Shown piece after piece: positions 31,730 through 39,683 of a stretch of 64,000 bases of DNA. Source of the DNA: Pseudomonadota bacterium (GTDB lineage: Bacteria; Pseudomonadota; Gammaproteobacteria; Burkholderiales; Thiobacteraceae). A program made the position numbers and the translations under genes. Below the pieces are notes generated by a model, which was given only the letters and a program-made list of their open reading frames with translations, was not told the DNA's origin and did no database searches. The DNA lies in contig JAKANO010000012.1 of the NCBI GenBank assembly GCA_021812385.1, forward strand, positions 1 to 64,000, given 5' to 3'. Numbering within the stretch: the stretch's first letter is position 1; every line of letters starts with the position of its first letter.

Positions 31730-32371
31730 TTACTGGGCTTTTCCCTGCGATTTGGCCAAGCCTTGCTTTAACGCCAAGGTTGCAACTTGCACCCGGTTTG
31801 CCAGGCCAAGCTTGTCTAGAATGCTACGTAAATGATTTCTAACGGTATTTTCTGAGAGATTCAGGGTGTCGCCGATGGCGCGGTTGGTTAGACCGCGTGC
31901 CACATAGGTCACGATTTCCAATTCGCGCTGCGAAAGTTTACCGAATGCGCCGTTCATTAGCTCGCCGCGCGCCATTTTTTGCATGATATGCGATGGCAGC
32001 ATGCTGTTTCCCAGGTGCACCGAATGAATGGCCTGAATAATTTGTTCCGGTTCGCTGGATTTTAGGATGTAGCCATCGACGCCACGCTCGATGGCGTCGC
32101 GAATCTCGTGGTCTTCATCGGCGATGGTCAGCATGATGACCTTGATGCCGCGGGCTTTAAAATCCGGCACGAGATCCAGGCCATCGGTGTCATGCAGGCC
32201 GCGATCAAGCAAGACCACGTCGGCGCTCCCGCCGGACTTGAGCCAGTTGCGCGCGCTGGCAATGTCGGCGAATTGGCCGGCTATACCGACCTCAGCGGAA
32301 TGCTCGAGCAAGTGCTCCAAACCCTTGCGGAACAGCGGGTGGTCATCAACCAATACGACCTTGATCGTCAA
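31730..32371 (-). CDS. NarL/FixJ-family response regulator
   Basis: The protein is 213 aa. The receiver has Asp9-Asp10 and phospho-acceptor Asp56 in VVLLDRGLHD; a LuxR-type helix-turn-helix covers about 145-205 (LSQRELEIVTYVARGLTNRAIGDTLNLSENTVRNHL). No histidine kinase is adjacent. It is the last gene of an operon with argS, a SPOR-domain gene and dsbA, 27 nt after dsbA, so its output may relate to envelope or translation status. That link is only by position. Confidence 0.92.
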   Translation of the reverse strand: MTIKVVLVDDHPLFRKGLEHLLEHSAEVGIAGQFADIASARNWLKSGGSADVVLLDRGLHDTDGLDLVPDFKARGIKVIMLTIADEDHEIRDAIERGVDGYILKSSEPEQIIQAIHSVHLGNSMLPSHIMQKMARGELMNGAFGKLSQRELEIVTYVARGLTNRAIGDTLNLSENTVRNHLRSILDKLGLANRVQVATLALKQGLAKSQGKAQ

Positions 32372-32398
32372 ATTAAAGCCCCTATAGGATTAAGTGGA

Positions 32399-33037
32399 CT
32401 AATGCTTCTTGTTCTTTTGGGCCATCACGATTAACTCATTCAAGGTGGCGAAGAGTTTTTCCGGCGTACCGGCTTGCGCGACCGACGTTTGGTAGCGGCC
32501 GTCAACCACCAAGGCCGGCACGCCCTGAGCGCCGGAGGCCGCACTCAAGGCCTGTGATTTCGCGATGCGCGCGTTGACTTCCGGCGAGTCCAGCGCTTTT
32601 TCAAATTGCTTAGGATTCGCGCCTAATTGCTTAACCAGCTTGAGCAAAGTTTCGCGGTTGTTGAGATTTTGGCCGGACAGATGAATCGCGTTAAAAAAAT
32701 CCTCGTGCAGTTTATCGCTCAAACCCAAGACTTCCGCGGCATAGTAAGCGCGCGCTAGCGGAATCCAATTCGGCGTCTGGGCGAAAACCGCCGGTATGCG
32801 GCGGAAGTAAACATTTTTGGGCAAGGTCTTGACCCAAGCAACGACGTCCGGTTCCAGGGCGAAGCAATGCGGGCAGCCATACCAAAATAATTCCATCACC
32901 TCGATGCGCTTCGGATCGAGGGTTACGAGCGGCGGTGAAATGAGCTGGTATTCCTGGCCTGCGGTTAGCGCATGCGCGGCATTGGAGAGCAGGGGTAAGG
33001 CGGCGGCGGAAAACAGAAACTGGCGACGAGTGAACAT
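32399..33037 (-). CDS. dsbA: Thiol:disulfide interchange protein DsbA
   Basis: The protein is 212 aa with a twin-Arg-containing signal peptide (MFTRRQFLFSAAALPLLSNA), the active site Cys55-Pro-His-Cys58 in FWYGCPHC, and the cis-Pro loop GVPALVV. It introduces disulfides into exported proteins in the periplasm. The CPHC dipeptide is that of E. coli DsbA. It lies 15 nt after the SPOR gene in the argS operon. Confidence 0.95.
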   Translation of the reverse strand: MFTRRQFLFSAAALPLLSNAAHALTAGQEYQLISPPLVTLDPKRIEVMELFWYGCPHCFALEPDVVAWVKTLPKNVYFRRIPAVFAQTPNWIPLARAYYAAEVLGLSDKLHEDFFNAIHLSGQNLNNRETLLKLVKQLGANPKQFEKALDSPEVNARIAKSQALSAASGAQGVPALVVDGRYQTSVAQAGTPEKLFATLNELIVMAQKNKKH

Positions 33038-33052
33038 TCGAGACCTCAGTAG

Positions 33053-33646
33053 TTATTGTTGGGCGGGTGTGTTTTCAAGAACCTTGATCAGGCTCGACTG
33101 AACACCATTTTGAGACAGCGTGGCGCGCGCTTTGTTCATCTCTTCGATATCGGTAAACGGCCCGACACGCACCCGATGCCATACGCCCTTGTCCGGAACG
33201 CTGGCGGTTTGGATCAGCGCTTCCACACCCATTAGGGCCAGCTTGGCTTTGAGGTTGTTGGCTTCGACTTCGGTTTGGAACGAGCCGGCCTGTAGAAAAT
33301 ATTGTTCTTTGCCTTGCGGCGCTTGTTTGATTTCTTGTTCCGTCACCGGTTGTTCGGTGCCAGGCAGAATGTCGTAATAAGTGAAACGGTTTTTTTCCGC
33401 ATCGGCTTTGGCGCTGGGCTTGGCGCCGTTCTGGGTCGGCGGCAGTTTCGCGCCGGGTTTCGCTTCCGGGGTGGCTTTGGGGGGCGGCGGCTGTTGTCGG
33501 AATGGGCTGGGCGCGGAGTTGATATACAGCGCCACGGCCAACGCGATGGCCAATCCGAGCAAAATGCCGATCACCATGCCGGTGATCATCGGATTGCCGG
33601 ATTTACTGCTATTGGAGCTCTTCTTGTAGTCGCGATTAATAGCCAT
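33053..33646 (-). CDS. SPOR-domain cell-division protein (FtsN-like)
   Basis: The protein is 197 aa: a short basic cytoplasmic N terminus, one membrane helix (about 20-42), a Pro/Lys-rich linker, and a C-terminal SPOR domain (about 115-195: QYFLQAGSFQTEVEANNLKA, WHRVRVGPFTD). SPOR domains bind denuded peptidoglycan at the septum. The ATG at 33646 overlaps the argS stop as TGATG; a GTG one codon earlier is also possible. argS next to an FtsN-like gene is a common betaproteobacterial arrangement. Confidence 0.88.
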   Translation of the reverse strand: MAINRDYKKSSNSSKSGNPMITGMVIGILLGLAIALAVALYINSAPSPFRQQPPPPKATPEAKPGAKLPPTQNGAKPSAKADAEKNRFTYYDILPGTEQPVTEQEIKQAPQGKEQYFLQAGSFQTEVEANNLKAKLALMGVEALIQTASVPDKGVWHRVRVGPFTDIEEMNKARATLSQNGVQSSLIKVLENTPAQQ

Positions 33647-35376
33647 CACATTTTCTCGGGTGCGGTAACGCCCAGCAAATCCAGTCCGTTTTGGATCACC
33701 TGGCGGGTTGCGGAAATCAAAGCCAAACGCGCAAACCGCGTCGGTTCATCGTCTACTAGGACTTGCTCGGCATTATAGTAGCTGTGGAAATCGGAAGCCA
33801 AATCCTTCAGGAAATAAGCCAGGTGATGCGGCGCGAGCTCGCGCGCGGCGTTAACCACCATTTGCGGGTAATCGTCCAGGCGTTTTAACAGCGTGAGCTC
33901 AATCGGCATGGCGAGTTTGGCCAGGTCCGCGATCGACGCCAGCATCGCCACATCGCCGCCCCACTTGGCGAACACCGAGCAGCAGCGCGCATGCGCGTAC
34001 TGAATGTAATACACCGGATTGTCGTTGCTCTGCGATTTGGCTAAATCCAGATCGAAGTCCAAATGCTGATCGCTCTTGCGCAGCACATAGAAAAAACGCG
34101 CCGCATCGTTGCCGACCTCGCCGCGCAACTCGCGCAGCGTGACGAAATCGCCGGAGCGCGTGGACATCGAAACCTTTTCGCCGGCGCGATACAGCACGGC
34201 AAATTGCACCAGCGCGATGGTCAGCTTGTCGGCATCCAGGCCCAGCGCCGTGAGCGCGCCTTTGACGCGGGCGATGTAGCCGTGGTGGTCGGCGCCCCAG
34301 ATATTGATCACTTGGTCGAAGCCGCGCTCGAACTTGTTCAAGTGGTAGGCGATGTCCGAAGCGAAGTAGGTATACAGGCCGTTGTCGCGCTGCACCACGC
34401 GGTCTTTTTCATCGCCAAAATTGGTGGAGCGGAACCACAGCGCGCCGTCTTGCTCGTACACGTGGCCGTTCTTTTGCAGGGTTTCGACGGCGCGTTGCAC
34501 CAAGCCGCTATCGAACAGCGATTTTTCCGAAAACCAATGATCGAACACCACGCCGAATTCGGTGAGATCGTTACGGCAATCGCCGAGCTGCTCGGTGAGC
34601 GCGACGTTATGCACGTAGGCGTAATCCTCGCCCAGCAGTTTTTTCGCATTGGCGATGAGTTGGTCCAGATGCGCTTCCTTGTCTTCTTCGACCGAGGGCG
34701 CGCCGTCGAGCACATGCCAAGGTTCGTGAATATAGCGGTCGCCGTGCTGCTGCTGAATGATCTGCGCCATGTCGCGCACATAGTCGCCCTGATAAGCGTT
34801 GGGCGGGAACGGCACATTGATGCCGTTGATTTCCAGATAGCGCAGCCACGTGGAGAGCGCCAGGATATCCATCTGCCGCCCGGCGTCGTTGACGTAATAC
34901 TCGCGCGCCACCGTATAGCCGGCAGCGCTCAAGACATTCGCCAGCGAGGCGCCGAAGGCCGCGCCGCGGCCATGGCCCACATGCAGCGGGCCGGTCGGGT
35001 TGGCGGAAACAAACTCCACTTGCACGCGCTTGCCATTGGCCGGCGCCCGGCCGAAATTTCGCCCGGCTTGCAAAATCTCGGCCACCACGCGCTGCTTGGA
35101 AGCATTGTTCAAAAAGAAATTGATAAAGCCGGCGCCGGCGATCTCGGTTTTTTCCACCCAAGGCGATACGGGCAAGGCGTCGACGATGTCTTTGGCCACA
35201 TCGCGCGGATTGCGCTTGAGCTGTTTGGCCAGCGGCATGGCGATATTGCAGGCGAAATCGCCGTGCGATTCCTGCTTGGTGCGCGTCAGTTCGATGGCGG
35301 GAAGTTGGGCGTCGGGCGCCACGATGACAAGCGCGTCGCTGAGTAATTGGCTAAGGTGGGTTTTTAGATCGGACAT
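33646..35376 (-). CDS. argS: Arginyl-tRNA synthetase
   Basis: The protein is 576 aa, class I. The N-terminal additional domain comes first, then the HIGH-type motif in NPTGPLHVGHGRGAAFG and the KMSKS-like segment GEKVSMSTRSG, whose degenerate form is usual for ArgRS; the DALR anticodon-binding domain is at the C terminus. It charges tRNA-Arg. First gene of a four-gene operon. Confidence 0.98.
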   Translation of the reverse strand: MSDLKTHLSQLLSDALVIVAPDAQLPAIELTRTKQESHGDFACNIAMPLAKQLKRNPRDVAKDIVDALPVSPWVEKTEIAGAGFINFFLNNASKQRVVAEILQAGRNFGRAPANGKRVQVEFVSANPTGPLHVGHGRGAAFGASLANVLSAAGYTVAREYYVNDAGRQMDILALSTWLRYLEINGINVPFPPNAYQGDYVRDMAQIIQQQHGDRYIHEPWHVLDGAPSVEEDKEAHLDQLIANAKKLLGEDYAYVHNVALTEQLGDCRNDLTEFGVVFDHWFSEKSLFDSGLVQRAVETLQKNGHVYEQDGALWFRSTNFGDEKDRVVQRDNGLYTYFASDIAYHLNKFERGFDQVINIWGADHHGYIARVKGALTALGLDADKLTIALVQFAVLYRAGEKVSMSTRSGDFVTLRELRGEVGNDAARFFYVLRKSDQHLDFDLDLAKSQSNDNPVYYIQYAHARCCSVFAKWGGDVAMLASIADLAKLAMPIELTLLKRLDDYPQMVVNAARELAPHHLAYFLKDLASDFHSYYNAEQVLVDDEPTRFARLALISATRQVIQNGLDLLGVTAPEKM

Positions 35377-35401
35377 GATTTAGGCTGACAGGAAAGCGCC
35401 A

Positions 35402-36238
35402 TTATAAGCCCTGTAGCCTTCCCTTGGCACGCTGCCGCAGGCCCAATAAGGCAATCTCCCGTTCCGAGAAGCCGGCCGCCCGGCGCGCTGCGCCATTGAA
35501 CGGCGGGCCGAAGTCGGGCGCATCGTATTGCGCCAACAGCTGTTGAAAAGTAGCAACCGGCTCCAGCCCGCGTAGATCGCAAAAATAGTCATACCAACGG
35601 TTGCCGATCACCACGTGTCCGACCTCGTCGCGCTCGATAAGCTCCAGAATGCGCGCCGCCGCCGTATCGCCGGTCGAATGCAATTTGTGGCGCAAGCCTG
35701 GCGTCACGTCCAGGCCGCGTGCTTCCAATAGGCGCGGCACCAGCGCCATGCGCACCAGGGGATCGTGCGCCGTGCGCAGCGCCATGTCCCACAGCCCGTT
35801 ATGCGCGGCGAAATCGCCATAGTCGTAACCCAAGCTACGCAAATGAGCGCGCAATAGTTGAAAGTGCTGCGCCTCTTCCGCCGCCACCTGCAGCCAATCG
35901 CCGTAAAAATCGCGCGGCAAACCACGAAAACGATAGGCTGCGTCCAGCGCGAGATTGATCGCGTTGAATTCGATGTGCGTTAGCGAGTGGATGAGCGCCG
36001 CCCGGCCTTCCGGCTGGCTCAGAGAGCGTCTTGGCGCAGCCTGCGGCTCCACCAGTTCGGGGCGTGCGGGCCGGCCGGCATCGCCGATGGGAGTAATGGC
36101 TTCGTCGGACAAGGGAATGAGCGCGCCATTGCGCCATTGCTGCGCCAGCGCGGCTGTCTGCGCGCATTTAGCGTCCGGTTCGGCCTGCATCAGCGCCGCG
36201 TGGACCAAGGAGAAGAAATCGGAGAAAAAATCGTTCAT
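35402..36238 (-). CDS. DUF455 ferritin-like protein
   Basis: The protein is 278 aa and helical. Paired metal-ligand motifs (HIEFNAINLA, AAEEAQHF, ERDEVGHVV) have the spacing of ferritin-like di-iron proteins. DUF455 members are sometimes linked to tRNA modification (MiaE-like fold), but the function of this one is unknown. It is upstream of argS on the same strand with a 25-nt gap and may be co-transcribed. Confidence 0.82.
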   Translation of the reverse strand: MNDFFSDFFSLVHAALMQAEPDAKCAQTAALAQQWRNGALIPLSDEAITPIGDAGRPARPELVEPQAAPRRSLSQPEGRAALIHSLTHIEFNAINLALDAAYRFRGLPRDFYGDWLQVAAEEAQHFQLLRAHLRSLGYDYGDFAAHNGLWDMALRTAHDPLVRMALVPRLLEARGLDVTPGLRHKLHSTGDTAAARILELIERDEVGHVVIGNRWYDYFCDLRGLEPVATFQQLLAQYDAPDFGPPFNGAARRAAGFSEREIALLGLRQRAKGRLQGL

Positions 36239-36362
36239 GACAAGGCGCGCCTCTTAAAAGCCATATATGTTTGGGCGTTGCCCCTGTTGCGCTGCGCCGG
36301 GAATATTTTACGGGTGTTGCCGGTTATTTGAATCATGCCGCATGCAATTATGGCGTAGCGAT

Positions 36363-36389
36363 GGAATAAAACGCACGCGCATGCGTCTT
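36363..36389 (+). promoter_or_regulatory. Candidate ECF-sigma promoter of the DsrE-TPR operon
   Basis: GGAAT (36363-36367) and CGTCTT (36384-36389) are 16 nt apart, about 36 nt upstream of the start codon. The same pair with a 17-nt spacer precedes the ECF sigma gene (39645-39672). The form fits ECF promoters (GGAA-type -35, CGTC-type -10). Confidence 0.6.
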
Positions 36390-36425
36390 TACCTAGGCAA
36401 GCCATTTTAACAACAGGAGACAAAC

Positions 36426-36893
36426 ATGCATCTTGGAAAAATCAGTTACTACAGCATTATGGCCGCGATGGCCGCCACGCTCGCCGCCGCCCCGCTCAGC
36501 AGCTTTGCTGCAAACGAAAAGAAAGCGGCGGCGCAACCCGCGGCGGCGGCCAAGAAAAAACTGGTGATTCAGGTCAGTGACGCCGACCCGAAAAAATGGG
36601 CGCTGGCGCTCAACAACGCGGCCAATGTGCAAGAGGATCTAGGCAAGGAAAATGTGGACGTCGAGCTGGTCGCTTACGGCCCTGGCCTGGGCATGCTCAA
36701 GCTGGAATCCGAAGTAGGCGGCCGCGTAAAAGGCGCCCTTGAAAATGGCGTCAAGGTGGTGGCCTGCGAAAATACCATGCAAAAGCAAAAGCTCACGCAG
36801 GCTGATATGCTGCCGAACCTGGGCTACGCTAAGGCTGGGGTAGTGGAGCTCATGAATAAGCAGGCCGAGGGTTACTCGTATATCCGGCCCTAA
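36426..36893 (+). CDS. Exported DsrE-like protein
   Basis: The protein is 155 aa. A signal peptide (cleavage near SFAA, residue 28-29) is followed by an Ala/Lys-rich linker and a DsrE/F-like domain (about 44-155). Landmarks are VIQVSDADPKKW, ELVAYGPGLGML and VVACENTM with the single conserved Cys114. It is the closest local relative of the sensor domain of the anti-sigma factor at 38385-39062. AACAGGAGAC precedes the ATG. It is the first gene of an operon with a TPR protein and another exported unknown. Function is unknown; a redox- or sulfur-reactive cysteine is a reasonable guess. Confidence 0.85.
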   Translation: MHLGKISYYSIMAAMAATLAAAPLSSFAANEKKAAAQPAAAAKKKLVIQVSDADPKKWALALNNAANVQEDLGKENVDVELVAYGPGLGMLKLESEVGGRVKGALENGVKVVACENTMQKQKLTQADMLPNLGYAKAGVVELMNKQAEGYSYIRP

Positions 36894-36958
36894 AATGCAA
36901 GCGCTGGATTTAGCGTGGAATGCCCCGCTATTTTTCATGCGCGATAAGGGAGAACACC

Positions 36959-37744
36959 ATGGCAGGCACGGTTCGCTTGGTTTTAGGCCTGTTGGCCATG
37001 GCATTAGCCAGCGCATGTTGGGGGCAAACGCAGGAAGCACTGCTTGCCACGTTGGAGAAGACCAATCGCGCCGTCACTGCGCAACCGCGCAATGCCGCGC
37101 TGTATGCCCAACGTGGCGATATTTATTATCTGTTGAACGACTTGTCGCGCGCGGTGGCGGACTACAGCGCCGCGCTGACATTGGACGAGCATCAGGATGG
37201 CGCCTATTTTGGCCGCGGCATGGCCTATGGGCGCATGGGCCTGATCGACGAGGGCATCGCCGATCTCAGCGTGTATATTGCGCGCCACCCCAAGGATAGC
37301 GTGGGCTATACCAAGCGCGGCGTGCGCAATATTTGGCGCGGCCATTGGCAGGAGGCCGAGCGCGACCTTACGCGCGCCGTCGAACTCGACCCCAACAATG
37401 CCGAAGCCCACGACGATTTGGGCGTGGTGCTGGCCAAGCAAAAAAATCTGCGCGCCGCGGCGCAACATTTCTCGGCCGCGATCAAGCTCGATCCCAGTTA
37501 TCAGAAGGCGTATCACAATCTGGCGATCTGTTTTTACATGGGCGGGCGCCACGACGCGGCCTTACAAATTATCGATGCCGGCCTGAGCCTGGATCAGGAA
37601 AACCGCAGCTCGCTCATGCTCAAGGCGGCGATCTTAGAAGCGCTCGGGCGCGCACCAGAGGCGCAAAAAATTACCGCGCATGCGGAATTTCTGCCGGAAG
37701 ACAACTGGACGGAGCGCGCTGCCATCGGTGCACCATTAAAATAG
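36959..37744 (+). CDS. Exported TPR-repeat protein
   Basis: The protein is 261 aa with a signal peptide (MAGTVRLVLGLLAMALASACWG), then six or so TPR-like units (e.g. NAALYAQRGDIYYLLNDLSRAVADYSAAL; NAEAHDDLGVVLAKQKNLRAAAQHFSAAI). TPR proteins serve as periplasmic scaffolds. The start at 36959 is chosen because AGGGAGA precedes it and the signal peptide begins there; an upstream in-frame ATG at 36920 has neither. It lies 65 nt after the DsrE-like gene. Confidence 0.85.
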   Translation: MAGTVRLVLGLLAMALASACWGQTQEALLATLEKTNRAVTAQPRNAALYAQRGDIYYLLNDLSRAVADYSAALTLDEHQDGAYFGRGMAYGRMGLIDEGIADLSVYIARHPKDSVGYTKRGVRNIWRGHWQEAERDLTRAVELDPNNAEAHDDLGVVLAKQKNLRAAAQHFSAAIKLDPSYQKAYHNLAICFYMGGRHDAALQIIDAGLSLDQENRSSLMLKAAILEALGRAPEAQKITAHAEFLPEDNWTERAAIGAPLK

Positions 37745-37755
37745 GAAAAACAAAC

Positions 37756-38346
37756 ATGCTGCGAAAGATAGGGCTGCCCATGCTGTGCTTGTTTTCATTG
37801 CCGGCTGCTGCCGAATTAACGCCGCAAGATTTTCATCGCGCCGTGTATGCCTTGCAGCAACAGCAGATCGCCCAGCACGAGATACGCACGGCAGAAGAGA
37901 CAGGCGACTACGAAGGCGCCGCCGCCGCACGCTATCGCTATGTGGACACGCGCTATTACGACGCCGCCAGCGGCCGCTTGCTATCCCACGTGCGCCGCGA
38001 TGCGGACACGCCGGAGCATGTGCACATCGTCGAAGTGAATGTGTACGAGCAGGGCAAGCTGGTGCGCGATTTCGGTTCCTTGACGCTGCCGTGGGCGCCG
38101 CTACAGCCAACGCGCACCTTCATCAATTTTCACCATTACAACGGCAAATTGCACAGCTTCCGCCAGTATGATTTTTATGGCGACGTGGGTTACGAGTCCT
38201 GCACCGGAGAGTTGGCCGGAAAGCCGGTACGCATAGCGCTGGACGACAAAGACCTCCTCGATGCGGCGAACACCGCTACGCCGGAATACAAGGCTTGCTT
38301 CGACGGCATGCGCAGCGACTGGGAGCGTTATCTGACGCCGCATTGA
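37756..38346 (+). CDS. Exported protein of unknown function
   Basis: The protein is 196 aa with a signal peptide (MLRKIGLPMLCLFSLPAAA, cleavage before ELTPQ). The mature protein is rich in Tyr, His and Arg, with a pair of cysteines in YESCTGEL and YKACFDGM that could form a disulfide. I do not recognise the family. AGGAAAAAC precedes the ATG, 11 nt after the TPR gene stop, so it is the third gene of the DsrE-TPR operon. Three short GAGCGCGGG repeats follow the stop. Confidence 0.75.
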   Translation: MLRKIGLPMLCLFSLPAAAELTPQDFHRAVYALQQQQIAQHEIRTAEETGDYEGAAAARYRYVDTRYYDAASGRLLSHVRRDADTPEHVHIVEVNVYEQGKLVRDFGSLTLPWAPLQPTRTFINFHHYNGKLHSFRQYDFYGDVGYESCTGELAGKPVRIALDDKDLLDAANTATPEYKACFDGMRSDWERYLTPH

Positions 38347-38384
38347 GCGCGGGGAGCGCGGGGAGCGCGGGCGATCGGTAGTAT

Positions 38385-39062
38385 TTACGGTCGTACGTAA
38401 GCGTAGCCGTCCTGCTGCCGCTGAATGATTTCCACCACGCCCGCCGGCACGATGCCCACTCCTTGCGTGAGTTCGTCATGGGTGGTGTGGGTCAGGGCCA
38501 TGGTGTTGCCGCAGGCCAAAAGCTTCACGCCATTTTTTTGCGCTTCCGCCAAACCGGAGGCAACCACCGAATCGCTGTGCAGCATTTTCAGCCCCGGCCC
38601 GTAGGCGACAATTTCCACGCCGATGGGTTTATCGCCATAGGCTTTGTGTACATTGCGCGCATTGATCAGCGCCATCTCCCATTTCGCCGGGTCGGCATCG
38701 CTGACTTGGATCACTACGCCTTTCAGCGTGCCGGCGCTGCGCGTGCCAGCGCTGCGCGTAATAGTGCTGTTCGGGAGCAGCGTGTGCAGCCCAACGCCGA
38801 TGGCGACGCCGACAGCAAGCAATAGCGAAGCGGCGAGTTTATGGCTGCCCCAAAACGGCGCCGCGGTCAGCGCCGGCGGCGGCGCAGGCGGCCGCTCGTA
38901 GGCGTGGCGCAGCAGGCTGCGTGTTTGCTGGATTTCGGCGACGCGCTGTTGCAAGGCTGCGTCGCGGCCCAGCGCCTCCAGCACCCGCGCGCGATCGCTC
39001 GCGTTCAGCTGCTCGTCGACGTAGGCATTCAATTCTTCTTCGGATATCGGCTGCGCACTCAT
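38385..39062 (-). CDS. Transmembrane anti-sigma factor with periplasmic DsrE-like sensor domain
   Basis: The protein is 225 aa in three parts. Residues 1-60 are a helical anti-sigma region (SEEELNAYVDEQLNASDRARV) without the HxxxCxxC zinc motif. One membrane helix lies at about 75-97. After a short linker with an AGTRS repeat comes a DsrE-like domain (114-225) with VIQVSDADPAKW, EIVAYGPGLKML and LLACGNTM with Cys184. That domain is homologous over its full length to the exported proteins at 36426-36893 and 6136-6558. The ATG overlaps the sigma factor stop (ATGA). It should hold the sigma factor at the membrane until a periplasmic signal is sensed. The domain combination is unusual to me. Confidence 0.85.
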   Translation of the reverse strand: MSAQPISEEELNAYVDEQLNASDRARVLEALGRDAALQQRVAEIQQTRSLLRHAYERPPAPPPALTAAPFWGSHKLAASLLLAVGVAIGVGLHTLLPNSTITRSAGTRSAGTLKGVVIQVSDADPAKWEMALINARNVHKAYGDKPIGVEIVAYGPGLKMLHSDSVVASGLAEAQKNGVKLLACGNTMALTHTTHDELTQGVGIVPAGVVEIIQRQQDGYAYVRP

Positions 39063-39610
39063 TGCCCTGTCCTCGATTTTGGTGTCAGCACATACAGGGA
39101 TGCGGGTGCCTCGTGCAGCAAATCCCGCAAGGCCAAGCGCGCCCGGCTCAAGCGGCTCATCACGGTGCCGACCGGAATGCCCAGCGCTTGCGCCGCCGCA
39201 CTGTAAGACATTTCTTCCAGATCCACCAGCGTGACCACTTGGCGCTGACCGAGCGGAAGTATCGCCACCGCGCGACGCACGCGGCCGACCAGTTCGCTTT
39301 CGACGTGTTGCTGTTCCGGCGTGGGCGTATCCGCAGGCAGCTCCATGATCTCATCGATATCCGCTGACGGATGCAGGCGGCGGAAATGATCGCGCCAGCA
39401 GTTGTTGAGGATGCTGAACAGCCACGCTTCCAGCACCGACGCGTCCTTCAGTTGGTGCACGGCATTCAAGCCTTTGATGACAGTTTCTTGGGCCAGATCA
39501 TCCGCCAAACAAGCGTCGTGGCACCAGGCATAGGCGAGCCGATACAAGCGCGGGCGCGCTTCGGCAATGCGGGCCTTTAAGGCGCGAATGTGGAGTAAGG
39601 AAGAAAGCAT
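39059..39610 (-). CDS. ECF-type RNA polymerase sigma factor
   Basis: The protein is 183 aa. Region 2 (about 18-82: RLYRLAYAWCHDACLADDLAQETVIKGL, LEAWLFSILNNCWRDHFRR) and region 4 (about 115-165: ILPLGQRQVVTLVDLEEMSYSAAAQALGIPVGTVMSRLSRAR) are complete, with no region 3, as in ECF factors. It is coupled to the anti-sigma gene by an ATGA overlap. A candidate autoregulatory promoter, GGAAT-N17-CGTCTT, lies about 35 nt upstream. Confidence 0.93.
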   Translation of the reverse strand: MLSSLLHIRALKARIAEARPRLYRLAYAWCHDACLADDLAQETVIKGLNAVHQLKDASVLEAWLFSILNNCWRDHFRRLHPSADIDEIMELPADTPTPEQQHVESELVGRVRRAVAILPLGQRQVVTLVDLEEMSYSAAAQALGIPVGTVMSRLSRARLALRDLLHEAPASLYVLTPKSRTGQ

Positions 39611-39644
39611 CTCAAGAATAGGTGTTCCCTAAAGGATTAAACAT

Positions 39645-39672
39645 AAGACGTGCGAACCGAGCGCTATATTCC
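39645..39672 (-). promoter_or_regulatory. Candidate ECF-sigma autoregulatory promoter
   Basis: On the minus strand GGAAT (39672-39668) and CGTCTT (39650-39645) are 17 nt apart, about 35 nt before the sigma start. The same elements precede the DsrE-TPR operon at 36363-36389 at the same distance from its start codon. Confidence 0.6.
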
Positions 39673-39683
39673 ATGATTGCAAT

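Noticed and set aside
38345-38372. Three tandem GAGCGCGGG units after the third gene of the DsrE operon
   Set aside because: Too short and simple to call more than a local slippage repeat; no T run for a terminator.
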